Source of the DNA: JAUIGE01 sp045106685
GTDB lineage: Bacteria > Bacteroidota > Bacteroidia > J057
NCBI GenBank assembly: GCA_045106685.1
Contig: JBGCFB010000115.1
Location: 4,318-68,317 of the forward strand
DNA: 64,000 nt
Direction: 5' to 3'
Shown here: positions 16,429-25,097 of the stretch, one piece after another
Layout of the letters: every line of letters starts with the position of its first letter
How positions within the stretch are numbered: the stretch's first letter is position 1
Translations under genes and position numbers: made by a program
The notes under the pieces: generated by a model
What the model saw: only the letters and a program-made list of their open reading frames with translations
Databases searched by the model: none
Told to the model about the DNA's origin: nothing

Positions 16429-18401
16429 TGAGATGGAACATCATCATTTTGATTCTAGCTTGTTTAGGTATTAATCAGGCTTATACTTCTCATCATTTTG
16501 GCGGAGCGATCAGCTATCGATCAGTGGATAGTGCTGCTCATATATATGAAGTAGAACTATCCGTATGGTATAACTGCCTTGCGCCTGATTCATTTATGGA
16601 GACTCCATTATATCTCTTTCAATTTGGAACGGGAATGCATTCGCCTTGGCATGCCATTCCGCTCAGGCAAATCCCAAAAGGTGATTCAGCGAAATTCTGG
16701 AGGGAATGTTCAGGTTCGTCAGTTCCGTTTTGCATGAGAAGGGTGCGCTATCGTGATACATTGTTCTTGCCGCCTGTATCAGGAGGATGGGATTTGGTCT
16801 GGGGAGCCTGTTGCGAGGTTCCCCAGATTTCAAATACAGGGAGCATGTCGCTTCTTTGGTACGTTCATGTTCCCACCGATGTATTTCCTGGAAATAGCCA
16901 GCCTGTTATTCAACGTAAACTTCCACGCTTTACATGTGCTGGACAGGAGTTTGTGTTTGATCTTGGGGCTAAAGACAAAGAGGCGGATTCAGTTTCATTC
17001 CGCTTGGCATGGCCTTGGGCAGGGGAAAATATGAATGGAATGGGTTCTAATTTTTCGTACACGCGCCCTAACAATCCCGCTGGTCCGCCGCCTTTTATTT
17101 TAGAACAGTATGGATCAATCTTCGGCTACTCCTTCCAAGACCCCTTCGGCCCAGGAGGCCACCTGAAGCTCGATCCCCAGACAGGCCGTTTGCGCGTCCT
17201 TGTTCCACAGCCAGGAAATTATGAATGGGCATTTGAGGTTGTGGAATATCGCGACGGCGTGGAGATAGGAAGTTTTCGCTGGACGCTTGTGTTAATCGTG
17301 GTGCCTTGCCCAGCAGGTGATCAGCCTACATGGTCTGGGAATGATTCTGCTCAGGTTCTACGAGGGTCAGAAGTGAGCCATGAAACATTTCAGGATACGA
17401 TTGCGATTGTAGCGGGTGAAACGCTGTGCTATAATCGGAAACTAAATGGTCAAGATAGCAGCGAAGTCCTTACGGCTTATTTGCTGACTCCTTCGCAGTT
17501 TGAGCAGCCACAGCCGGAGGTCAAAGTATTGGGAGTAAATCCCGTGCGTGTCGAGGTTTGTTTTACGCCCGACTGCGAACAAGTCGGCGATACTATTCCG
17601 ATTATATTGGAAGGTATAGCACGTGATAAATGTTTGTTGCGAGATCGAAGTTATGATACGGTTTGGGTACATGTACTTGCGCCCGAAATCAGCAACATCT
17701 CTACGGATAGTATTTGCCTCTTCGACACGGCATACGTTCAGGCTTTTTCCAATACACGACGAATAATATGGACGACGGGAGATACGACTTTTGATGATCT
17801 GTTTTTCGCTCCAATGAGCACTCAGCGCATCGGGGCAATACCGCTTGGTGAGCGGGGTTGTGTAGGCGATACGGTTTGGACAACAGTTTTCGTTGATCCT
17901 GATCTGCCTGTAGCGCGCTTTGATTTAGACAAAACGGAAGGTGTTGTGCCGTTTGCAGTTCAAGCGAATAGCCGCAGCCAACATGCCCAAGCGCTGCTTT
18001 GGTACACAGAAAACAAAGCCTACGATACTCCTGCTATTCAGCATATTTACAATAGGCCTGGAACTTACACACTTCAACTGAAAGTGAGGCACCGTCTCGG
18101 ATGTGAAGATAGCATCCAGAAGCAAGTCGTGGTGGTTGACGGAGACATCTTTTTGCCCAATGCCTTCAGCCCAAATGGCGACGGCATAAACGATTGTTTT
18201 CAAGCAATAGGAAGTGGCGGGTTGACAGGAACCATTAGTATCTATAATCGCTGGGGAAAACGCGTATTCACTTCTCCCAATCCACTCGCGTGTTGGGATG
18301 GAGAAGATGCACCTGAAGGCGTGTATGTCGTTTCACTTCAAGTCAGAACGCCAGGAGGAAGGGCGATTGATCGGAGAGGTACGGTGGTGTTGATTCGGTA
18401 A
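16428..18401 (+). CDS. T9SS type B secreted protein (gliding motility-associated C-terminal domain)
   Basis: 657 residues from the ATG at 16428; a GTG one codon earlier is possible. It has a signal peptide (IIILILACLGINQAYTS), then a region rich in Trp and Cys pairs that begins HHFGGAISYRSVD, a cadherin/Ig-like middle, one PKD-like domain (ARFDLDKTEG...HIYNRPGTYTLQLKV), and a complete type B sorting domain: FLPNAFSPNGDGIND, SIYNRWGKRVF, WDG, GVYVV, RRGTVVLIR. The HHxGG start followed by such a middle occurs in many large Bacteroidota adhesins. It overlaps the lipoprotein gene upstream by one base, which suggests that the two surface proteins are made together. No terminator is visible before the convergent receptor gene. 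Confidence 0.88.
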   Translation: MRWNIIILILACLGINQAYTSHHFGGAISYRSVDSAAHIYEVELSVWYNCLAPDSFMETPLYLFQFGTGMHSPWHAIPLRQIPKGDSAKFWRECSGSSVPFCMRRVRYRDTLFLPPVSGGWDLVWGACCEVPQISNTGSMSLLWYVHVPTDVFPGNSQPVIQRKLPRFTCAGQEFVFDLGAKDKEADSVSFRLAWPWAGENMNGMGSNFSYTRPNNPAGPPPFILEQYGSIFGYSFQDPFGPGGHLKLDPQTGRLRVLVPQPGNYEWAFEVVEYRDGVEIGSFRWTLVLIVVPCPAGDQPTWSGNDSAQVLRGSEVSHETFQDTIAIVAGETLCYNRKLNGQDSSEVLTAYLLTPSQFEQPQPEVKVLGVNPVRVEVCFTPDCEQVGDTIPIILEGIARDKCLLRDRSYDTVWVHVLAPEISNISTDSICLFDTAYVQAFSNTRRIIWTTGDTTFDDLFFAPMSTQRIGAIPLGERGCVGDTVWTTVFVDPDLPVARFDLDKTEGVVPFAVQANSRSQHAQALLWYTENKAYDTPAIQHIYNRPGTYTLQLKVRHRLGCEDSIQKQVVVVDGDIFLPNAFSPNGDGINDCFQAIGSGGLTGTISIYNRWGKRVFTSPNPLACWDGEDAPEGVYVVSLQVRTPGGRAIDRRGTVVLIR

Positions 18402-18426
18402 AACAATCAAATGAATAATCGACTTT

Positions 18427-21417
18427 TTAGAAACCATAGGTCAATCCGAACTGGAACTGACGCGGCGGAGCCGCGTTGCGGCGCACGAATAAGCCACTGG
18501 CTGCGGAACCGACTTGAATCTGGTTGCTCTGGGTGGCGTTGTTGCTGTAGCCGCTGAAGTTCACTGCGTTGAAGAGGTTGAAGACATCGGCGCGGAACGT
18601 GATGTGCTTCTTGCTGAGTTCGTTGGAGCCAATTTTGATTTTGTATTGAATCCCCATGTCGAAGGTGTTGGACCAGGGCAGACGATCGCTGTTGCGGCTT
18701 TCGCCCGGATGGCGATCGCTGTTGCCGACATAGGCATTTCCGAAGCTGCGCCCATCGCCGTTGAGGTCGGTCGTGCCACCATAAAGAGTCGCATCAGGAA
18801 TACGGTTGATCGGCTGGCCGCTTTGAAGCAAAATGGCAAGATTGATCGATAGATTTTTAACTGGACGCGCGATGTAAAGCGCATTAATCATATGGCGGCG
18901 ATCATTGATCGACGGTCCCCACTCGGCCTCAAAATCGTTGGCGTCCATCGCCGTGAAGTTGATGTCTTCGGTGTTATTGCGAAGCGAAGAAAGTGTGTAA
19001 TGAATCCGGTATGCATAGCTACTTTCGTCTTTGCGAAGGCTCAATGTTGCGCCCCAAAATCGCGAGGAACCCGCTGATTCTGTGACAGTTACGCGGCGAG
19101 CAATGCCGCCGATTGTATCGCCGTTTACGACGCCCTGGCCTCCTGGCAATATTGGTACAGGACGACTCAAATCTGCTACTGCCTGTGTGCGCACGACGAC
19201 ATTGTCTGGGTCGATAGGGTAGGCAGCAGGCGCGTTGAGGTCGCGTAAGCGGAATAGGTTCTCAGTGCGATTATGCATGACATCTACGGAGAAGAACGTC
19301 TTTTTGTCCACCTGATACTGATAGCCCGTCATAAACTGCCAGCTCTGCGGATTTTGGTAGCCATTTGGATTTAAAAGGCGGCGTTCGTTGGCAAAAATAT
19401 CGTTACGCTTTGATTGCAATTCGCTTGGACTTGGGCCTTGCAGATACGTGACATTATCAGCGCTGGCACCCAGGTTCCCATCAAAAGTTACCGCGTCGAT
19501 ATCGGTGTCAGCGGGTAGTTGCCCCGCGTCTATAAGGGCCTGAACCTGACGTTTATAATTGGCTCCGGTGGTGTTCTGCTGGAGGGCATCGCTGTATAAA
19601 GCATAGGCGATTTTTTCATAAAAAAGCCCAGCACCAAGACGAATACTATGACGCTTACTGATGCGGTAATTGGCACTAAAACGAGGCGCGAGATTATTCA
19701 AATCACCCTTATCGCTTCCGCCTTTTGATAGGTTATCATAATCATAGCGCAGCCCCAAGGTCAGTGTCAGGCGATCGCTCGCTTTGAATCGATCTTCCAG
19801 ATAAGCGCTCATGGTTGTTTGGCGCGCACCAAATTGATTAACTCGCAATTCCGTATTGTAGGCAAGCACCTGCACATCGCTTGGAATATCATTTACTCCA
19901 AGATTTTGTCCAAAACCACCATTTAAAATACCTGCAAGCTGCATCTCATTGAGTTGGACCGTATAATTTCCATTTACATTTCCACCACCAAATAGCTGAT
20001 GGTCAGCGGAGATAATATCGATACCAGCCTTGAGGGTATGTTTGTCCAGATACCAGTTGAATTTTTGCTGAAGCTGGAGGGTGTTTTCAGTTTGATCAAA
20101 AATATAGCCCGGATGCCCCAAAACTGCCACAGTAAGACCACTCGGATCTTGCACCGTTACCTGTGGAGACGTGGGATTAAAGGCTGCACCATAATTCCAG
20201 CGAAAGCGGCTGTACTGAAGGTTTGTCTCAGACTTGAAAGCATTGGCTATGTACGTATTCTGACTTGCGATAATGAGCGAATTTCTGTCCTGACGATTGC
20301 CAGCAGAAGGGAAGGTTGAGCCACCCGTGAGGCCGCCGCCCTGACGGTCGATAAAGACCTTGCCTCCATGAACACGGAGGTTTGAGTGGAATTTATCACT
20401 CCACAATTGCGTGATTTTTCCAGAGAGATAACTGAAATTATTGTTGCCTGGAACCGTCGTGTTGACGCCAAGCTGAGGGACATTGAGAAGGTTGTCTTTC
20501 AAGTCCCAGGTTTGTTCTGCGTTGATATAGAAAAAGGTCTTATCCTTTTTGATAGGACCACCCACAGCGAATCCCGTCTGATGGCGCATGAAGCCGTCTT
20601 TGACAAAGTTACCCGAGAGGTCACGCTGATTATAGGGCGAAGCTGCATCGATAAAACCAGGCCCAGGACGTGTGAGATAGAATACTTCGCCTGTCACTTC
20701 ATTGGAGCCTGTACGGCTGGTGATGTTGACGACGCCGTTGGCTGTGTTGCCGAATTCAGTCGAAAAGTTGTTGGTGAGCACTTCGATGCCTTGCACCATC
20801 CCGACTGGAATATTGAATTTCATTCCTCCCAAAAAACGCTCATTATTGTCCATGCCGTCGATGAGGTAATTGGTGAAAAGCGAGTTTGCACCATTGATGC
20901 CTACATTGGGAGCTTCAGGATAAAAACCTGTGGCTTGGGAGACATTGGGAAGGCGGAAAAGCGAGCGGGTGATGTCGCGTGCCTCAACGGGGAGAAGTTG
21001 AAGTTCCTGTTTGGATAACTGGCTGGAGACTTCGGCATTGATGCGATTTATTCTGACTGGCGAATTCGCAATGATATTGACCGCTTGCTCGTCTACGATT
21101 TTAGCAAAATTGAGGGTGAGGCTGGTGACTGGATTGGAAGATAATTCGAATAAATAGTCATTGGGCTTCGTCGGATTTTCGCTCACTACCGAAAGCGAAT
21201 AGCCCTCAGCTGGCTGTAGGCCTTTAAAAAGTGTCTTGCCATCATTGCCTGTTTTTTGCACGATAAGAACACCAAGCTGGGTATTGGCTAGTCGTACCTC
21301 AACGTCTACAACGGGCGATGTGCTGATGTCATCTACGACCAATACTTCAAGGTCTACCTGAGCATGAAGGGCGATTGCAGACAGCAGTGTGAGGGCCAAC
21401 AGTATACTTCGAATCAT
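18427..21417 (-). CDS. TonB-dependent receptor, Oar-like, with carboxypeptidase-type N-terminal domain
   Basis: 996 residues from the ATG at 21417 (signal peptide IRSILLALTLLSAIALHAQ). The order is: a carboxypeptidase regulatory-like beta domain (VDLEVLVVDDISTSPVVDVE), a plug with LPVEARDITRSLFRLPNVSQ and NSLFTNYLIDGMDNNE, then a long outer-membrane barrel ending in an aromatic residue (FQFGLTYGF). The plug is of the Oar/CarbopepD_reg type, in which the sequence FxTEFGNTANGVVNI follows the plug core. Such receptors import unknown large substrates or serve in surface adhesion. No SusD partner is adjacent, so a glycan-import PUL is unlikely. Confidence 0.92.
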   Translation of the reverse strand: MIRSILLALTLLSAIALHAQVDLEVLVVDDISTSPVVDVEVRLANTQLGVLIVQKTGNDGKTLFKGLQPAEGYSLSVVSENPTKPNDYLFELSSNPVTSLTLNFAKIVDEQAVNIIANSPVRINRINAEVSSQLSKQELQLLPVEARDITRSLFRLPNVSQATGFYPEAPNVGINGANSLFTNYLIDGMDNNERFLGGMKFNIPVGMVQGIEVLTNNFSTEFGNTANGVVNITSRTGSNEVTGEVFYLTRPGPGFIDAASPYNQRDLSGNFVKDGFMRHQTGFAVGGPIKKDKTFFYINAEQTWDLKDNLLNVPQLGVNTTVPGNNNFSYLSGKITQLWSDKFHSNLRVHGGKVFIDRQGGGLTGGSTFPSAGNRQDRNSLIIASQNTYIANAFKSETNLQYSRFRWNYGAAFNPTSPQVTVQDPSGLTVAVLGHPGYIFDQTENTLQLQQKFNWYLDKHTLKAGIDIISADHQLFGGGNVNGNYTVQLNEMQLAGILNGGFGQNLGVNDIPSDVQVLAYNTELRVNQFGARQTTMSAYLEDRFKASDRLTLTLGLRYDYDNLSKGGSDKGDLNNLAPRFSANYRISKRHSIRLGAGLFYEKIAYALYSDALQQNTTGANYKRQVQALIDAGQLPADTDIDAVTFDGNLGASADNVTYLQGPSPSELQSKRNDIFANERRLLNPNGYQNPQSWQFMTGYQYQVDKKTFFSVDVMHNRTENLFRLRDLNAPAAYPIDPDNVVVRTQAVADLSRPVPILPGGQGVVNGDTIGGIARRVTVTESAGSSRFWGATLSLRKDESSYAYRIHYTLSSLRNNTEDINFTAMDANDFEAEWGPSINDRRHMINALYIARPVKNLSINLAILLQSGQPINRIPDATLYGGTTDLNGDGRSFGNAYVGNSDRHPGESRNSDRLPWSNTFDMGIQYKIKIGSNELSKKHITFRADVFNLFNAVNFSGYSNNATQSNQIQVGSAASGLFVRRNAAPPRQFQFGLTYGF

Positions 21418-21575
21418 AGTTTTTGCTTTGGAAATGCGACCGCAAATTGGTGATTTTTTCGAAGTATGATTGTCTTTTAATATGAATTGACGATCAGCCG
21501 ACAAGAACAAAGGTCATTGAATGCTGTTCTTCTTCTTATCTTTTTCGTAAAATTGCCCTTTATACTGAACGAAAC

Positions 21576-22067
21576 ATGAATACGACCCTGGCACGCATCC
21601 AAGACGGACCTCTCAATGATCACATTATTGATGTGCGCGGTTATGCAAACGAGATGACGATTGAAGTCAAAGCTGATGACATTTTTGTGATGTTGCAGAG
21701 CTTGAAAGAGCAGTTTGGCTTTAATTATCTGGTGGATATTACTGCTGCCGATCACTATACTGACAAAGGTCGTTTTGAGCTTTGTTATAATATCGTGAAC
21801 CTCACTGATAAGGCGCGCTTGCGGATATCTTGCAGACTGGAGGAGGATAAGCCTGAGATCGACAGCGTAATCGGCGTTTGGGGATCAGCCGAATGGTACG
21901 AGCGCGAAGCTTTTGATATGATGGGCATCACCTTCCGGAATCATCCGGACTTGCGCCGCATCTACATGCCTGAGGATTTTGAATACTTCCCGTTGCGTAA
22001 GGAGTTTCCTCAACTCGGCCTTCCAGGAACGATCGAGCTGCCAGAGAAGGATGCACCTAATAATTAA
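21576..22067 (+). CDS. nuoC: NADH-quinone oxidoreductase subunit C (30 kDa subunit)
   Basis: 163 residues. It carries the subunit signature AEWYEREAFDMMGITFRNHP followed by DLRRIYMPEDFEYFPLRKEFP, which matches the complex I 30-kDa consensus. The protein sits in the peripheral arm beside NuoD and NuoB. The gene stands alone: upstream is a divergent receptor gene and downstream a tRNA, with no other nuo gene in the window. A possible -7 element TATCTTTT lies at 21537-21544, with a TTG 17 nt before it. The short acidic tail PEKDAPNN shows no NuoD fusion. The sequence itself looks intact and functional. Confidence 0.93.
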   Translation: MNTTLARIQDGPLNDHIIDVRGYANEMTIEVKADDIFVMLQSLKEQFGFNYLVDITAADHYTDKGRFELCYNIVNLTDKARLRISCRLEEDKPEIDSVIGVWGSAEWYEREAFDMMGITFRNHPDLRRIYMPEDFEYFPLRKEFPQLGLPGTIELPEKDAPNN

Positions 22068-22130
22068 TGTATAATGAAGAGCCGACTCTGCTGTCATTTT
22101 TCATTATCCATTTTCAATTATTCATTATAA
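22068..22130. repeat. AT-rich intergenic repeat, ATTCATTAT words
   Basis: Between nuoC and the tRNA: taatgtataatgaagag and a near-complementary cattatccattttcaatta followed by ttcattat. It resembles the repeat at 11238-11333. It ends 5 nt before the tRNA and may contain the tRNA promoter, which I cannot identify. Confidence 0.4.
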
Positions 22131-22135
22131 AAACT

Positions 22136-22207
22136 GCCCCTGTAGTTCAATGGATAGAATAGGAGTTTCCTAAACTCTAGATGTAAGTTCGATTCTTACC
22201 GGGGGTA
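22136..22207 (+). tRNA. tRNA-Arg (anticodon CCT)
   Basis: A complete cloverleaf: acceptor GCCCCTG (22136-22142) with CGGGGGT (22200-22206), D stem GTTC/GAAT, anticodon stem GGAGT/ACTCT with loop TTCCTAA (22167-22173) giving CCT, variable AGAT, T stem GTAAG/CTTAC with loop TTCGATT, discriminator A at 22207. CCA is not encoded. The stop codon of the converging VOC gene is only 3 nt further. Confidence 0.95.
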
Positions 22208-22210
22208 CTA

Positions 22211-22624
22211 TCAAGCAGCAAAAATCTCATCCTTATCTGAGAAGGCTTTGAATTCCAGCGGATTCCCACTGAGGTCCAGCACAAACATCGTGAGCTGCTC
22301 TCCAACCTGTCCTTCATATCGTTTTTGAGGTTTTATAACAAAGTGGATGTCCGCTTTTTCAAGCCTTTCCTGCACATTCTCAAATTGAGCATTTGACAGC
22401 ACGCAGCCAAAGTGCGGAATAGGCACCTTCACACCATCTACCTGACCACAATAATCCAGCGGAGGCATATCCTCGCTGATATGCGCAGATAATTGGTGTC
22501 CAAAGAAGTTGAAATCGATCCAGGTATCGGTTGATCGACCTTCTTCGCAACCCAGAATATCGATGTAGAACGTACGGGTAGAGGCAATGTCTTTGACTTT
22601 GAATGCGAAGTGGAAAGGGTTCAT
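22211..22624 (-). CDS. VOC-superfamily (glyoxalase/dioxygenase-like) protein
   Basis: 137 residues. The two beta-alpha-beta-beta-beta units of the vicinal oxygen chelate fold are visible: FHFAFKVKDIASTRTFYIDI at the start and a second unit ending FVLDLSGNPLEFKAF. Candidate metal ligands are H5, a His in the middle of the first unit (HQLSAH), the His of IPHFGCVL and the glutamate of NPLEFK. The pattern NPLEFKAF is common in VOC proteins annotated as glyoxalase/bleomycin resistance. The substrate is unknown. The gene converges on tRNA-Arg with a 3-nt gap. Confidence 0.8.
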   Translation of the reverse strand: MNPFHFAFKVKDIASTRTFYIDILGCEEGRSTDTWIDFNFFGHQLSAHISEDMPPLDYCGQVDGVKVPIPHFGCVLSNAQFENVQERLEKADIHFVIKPQKRYEGQVGEQLTMFVLDLSGNPLEFKAFSDKDEIFAA

Positions 22625-22661
22625 GTGTTATGTTGTCTTTAAAAAAGTGAAATACGTCTTT

Positions 22662-23069
22662 TCACGTCATTTTTAGCTCAAATCCTTTGCATATTATTTC
22701 AAAAACGGTGTCATAAGTCCGAAAGACAAAGTGTCGATAGCTGGTGTCTATTTTGCCAATGCTCCGAGCTTGATCTAAGGCAATCAGGTGATTAATCTGT
22801 TCTGAGTGAAGAACCTCATCAAAAGCAGATTGATACTCAGTTTCATCAAAATCAAGTTCGATCATTTTGAAAAGATGGACAGCATTGAAGCTGATATCAA
22901 AGCTTTTAAAATCTCCTGAATTCAGGTTTTCGCATAGGCTTCCATTGAATGATCCGCTTATTTCAAAAGTCGACTCATTGATCATATTTACCCGATCAAG
23001 GTAAATGGCATCCCGACCCCATATTTTGCCGACTTCGGTAATGGTTGGCTGTACCGTTTGATTCTCCAT
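22662..23069 (-). CDS. Hypothetical soluble protein downstream of folA
   Basis: 135 residues from the ATG at 23069 (MENQTVQPTITEVGKIWGRD); an alternative ATG at 23096 overlaps folA by 10 nt. I do not recognise a family. The sequence is acidic, mixed alpha/beta, with several isolated strands (YLDRVNMINESTFEISGSF, VHLFKMIELDF) and no signal peptide or membrane segment. It follows folA by 17 nt (or overlaps it with the alternative start), so the two are probably cotranscribed. Confidence 0.6.
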   Translation of the reverse strand: MENQTVQPTITEVGKIWGRDAIYLDRVNMINESTFEISGSFNGSLCENLNSGDFKSFDISFNAVHLFKMIELDFDETEYQSAFDEVLHSEQINHLIALDQARSIGKIDTSYRHFVFRTYDTVFEIICKGFELKMT

Positions 23070-23086
23070 TATACATTCTATACTAA

Positions 23087-23572
23087 TCAGGCCCAATCCA
23101 AATAGGTATAGGCAAACTCATTGCGATCGTCGGCTTGATGGGCGTCAACGTTTTTGATGCTGAAGCGCTCATCGAGCGGCAAGTCGAGGAAGGTGTCGCC
23201 TTCTATTTCGGCGTGGACGAGGGTTTGGAAAACGGCAGAAACAAGTTCTTTCTCCCAAGCCTCCTTATATAAAGTAGCTCCTCCTATCAGGCATGCCTCA
23301 TCTTGGTCCTTGCAAAGCGCAATGGCTTCCTCTAGTGAGGCACATACATCTGCGCCTTCGGCTTGGTAATTGAGCTGGCGGGTAATCACAATATTACGCC
23401 TGCCAGGTAGGGGCCGGCCTAGCGATTCCCAGGTCTTGCGGCCCATGATGATGGGCTTTCCCATCGTGATCGCCTTGAAGCGCTTAAGGTCAGCTGGAAT
23501 ACGCCAGGGAATATCGTTGTCCCGGCCAATGACGCCGTTTTCAGACACGGCATATATCATGGATAGTATCAT
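23087..23572 (-). CDS. folA: Dihydrofolate reductase
   Basis: 161 residues, the usual length. MILSMIYAVSENGVIGRDND carries the active-site loop; WRIPADLKRFKAITMGKPII and MGRKTWESLGRPLPGRRNIV contain the NADPH- and folate-binding segments, and CLIGGATLYKE is the conserved IGGxxLY. The acidic catalytic residue is D26-equivalent (PADLKRFK). It reduces dihydrofolate to tetrahydrofolate. thyA does not adjoin it here. The hypothetical gene 22662-23069 follows directly. Confidence 0.96.
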   Translation of the reverse strand: MILSMIYAVSENGVIGRDNDIPWRIPADLKRFKAITMGKPIIMGRKTWESLGRPLPGRRNIVITRQLNYQAEGADVCASLEEAIALCKDQDEACLIGGATLYKEAWEKELVSAVFQTLVHAEIEGDTFLDLPLDERFSIKNVDAHQADDRNEFAYTYLDWA

Positions 23573-23676
23573 ATGTCAAAGGTATTGCTTTTTGCCTCAT
23601 ACTAACACGCTTACTAAAACAGCAGACATACTTTTTCGTTACTTTAGCACCACATTAGAATCAAAAGATAAAATTA

Positions 23677-24963
23677 ATGACCATGAAACGGATTGTAATC
23701 ATATTATTGGCACTGATGAGCCTTTCGCTTTCTGCGCGGGCGACTCATATCCTCGTGCCGATGGATGAAACCCAGAAGCAGCATCTCAAGGCCTACGGTA
23801 TCGCTTATTATGTGCTTGAGTATCAGGTAACTGTAGACTGGCTGCTTAACTATAAAGGCGGAAGTTTCATGTTTCCGGCTTCGCAGCAATTTGTCGATCA
23901 GTTGAATACGCAAGGTGTAACCTTCAGAACTATATCGGATGGGGAAGCAGTAGGAATAAAGCGAAGCGTCCAGGCGGAAAGCGTCAATATGGATGCTGTT
24001 CAGTTAGAGACCCCTCCCAAAGTTGCGGTGTATACTCCTAAAGATGAGGTTACGGGCGAACCACTCAATCAGCAATGGGACGACGCTGTAACCATGGTGT
24101 TGACCTATGCTAATATCCCCTACGATATTGTCTATGACGACGACGTCATTAATGGCAAGCTTTCTGAGTATGACTGGCTTCACCTTCACCACGAAGATTT
24201 CACAGGTCAGTATGGAAAGTTCTATGCTGCTTATCGCAATCATGCTTGGTATAAAGAATCAGTCGCTCGCCAGGAGGCGACCGCGCGTCGCCTTGGCTTT
24301 AGTAAAGTGAGCCAGATGAAGCTCGCTGTTGCCAAAGGCATTAAAGAGTTTTGCGGTAATGGCGGATTCCTATTCGCGATGTGCTCAGCTACCGACAGCT
24401 ACGATATCGCACTCGCTGCGGAGGGTTTGGATATATGTGAGCAAATGTATGATGGCGATCCTGCCGACCCTTTGGCGCAGTCAAAGCTGGACTATTCCAA
24501 GTCCCTCGCTTTTACGGATTTTGAACTGATCAAAAATCCGATGCAGTACGAGTTCTCTGATATCGACTCATACATGGGACGACGCGTACAGGAGCCAGCC
24601 GATATGTTTACGCTGTTTGAATTTTCAGCAAAATCAGATCCTGTGCCTACGATGCTTTGTCAGAATCACACACGTATTGTGAAAGGTTTTATGGGTCAGA
24701 CAACTGCATTTCGCAGACGTCTGCTAAAACCAGAAGTACTTGTTATGGGCGAATTGAAATCAGCAAATGAAGTGCGCTACATTCACGGCATCCACGGCCG
24801 TGGTATGTGGACATTCTATGGAGGCCATGATCCAGAGGATTATCGTCACCTGGTAGGGGAGGACCCGACCGATTTGTTACTCCACCCTAATTCTCCCGGG
24901 TACCGCCTTATCTTAAATAATATCCTTTTTCCTGCCGCTCGCAAGAAGAAGCAGAAAACGTGA
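23677..24963 (+). CDS. Secreted Bacteroidota protein of the family commonly labelled asparagine synthetase B
   Basis: 428 residues. It has a signal peptide (RIVIILLALMSLSLSARA) and then ILVPMDETQKQHLKAYGIAY. Well-conserved blocks follow: KVAVYTPK, QQWDDAVTMVLTYANIPY, YDWLHLHHEDFTGQYGKFY, FLFAMCSATDSYDIALAAEG, PTMLCQNHTRIVKGFMGQTT, YIHGIHGRGMWTFYGGHDPE and LILNNILFPAARKKKQKT. I recognise the whole protein as the widespread Bacteroidota family that databases often call asparagine synthetase B. I see neither an N-terminal Cys glutaminase nor an SGGxDS ATP-pyrophosphatase motif, and the protein is exported, so that name is very unlikely. The CSATDS and HHED segments could be catalytic, as in class I glutamine-amidotransferase-like folds. 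The start is ATG 23677 or 23683. Confidence 0.85.
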   Translation: MTMKRIVIILLALMSLSLSARATHILVPMDETQKQHLKAYGIAYYVLEYQVTVDWLLNYKGGSFMFPASQQFVDQLNTQGVTFRTISDGEAVGIKRSVQAESVNMDAVQLETPPKVAVYTPKDEVTGEPLNQQWDDAVTMVLTYANIPYDIVYDDDVINGKLSEYDWLHLHHEDFTGQYGKFYAAYRNHAWYKESVARQEATARRLGFSKVSQMKLAVAKGIKEFCGNGGFLFAMCSATDSYDIALAAEGLDICEQMYDGDPADPLAQSKLDYSKSLAFTDFELIKNPMQYEFSDIDSYMGRRVQEPADMFTLFEFSAKSDPVPTMLCQNHTRIVKGFMGQTTAFRRRLLKPEVLVMGELKSANEVRYIHGIHGRGMWTFYGGHDPEDYRHLVGEDPTDLLLHPNSPGYRLILNNILFPAARKKKQKT

Positions 24964-25079
24964 GCCCTTTTGTGACTTCGACTCCGCTCAGCCACCGAGG
25001 GCTCGTACCTTCGGCTCCGCTCAGTCACCCCGTGAGCGAAGCTTTATTCGTTCCCTGAGCGTAGCCGAAGGGACTCACA
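24963..25079. repeat. Intergenic TTCGRCTCCGCTCAG / CTGAGCGTAGCCGAAGG palindrome
   Basis: Contains ttcgactccgctcagccacc, a second copy ttcggctccgctcagtcacc, and the complement ccctgagcgtagccgaaggg. The outer ends gtgagccc (24960) and gggactcac (25070-25078) also pair. The word CCCTGAGCGNAGNCGAAGGG is a well-known dispersed intergenic repeat that I have seen in many unrelated bacterial genomes. It lies between two plus-strand genes. Confidence 0.75.
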
Positions 25080-25097
25080 AAACCATCAGAATACAAT

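Noticed and set aside
20386..21018. Plus-strand frame of 210 codons inside the receptor gene
   Set aside because: It lies wholly antisense to the plug and early barrel of the TonB-dependent receptor, which is well supported by motifs; no domain is visible in it.
23677..24963. Asparagine synthetase activity
   Set aside because: No N-terminal glutaminase Cys, no PP-loop motif, and an export signal; the name comes from a common database label.
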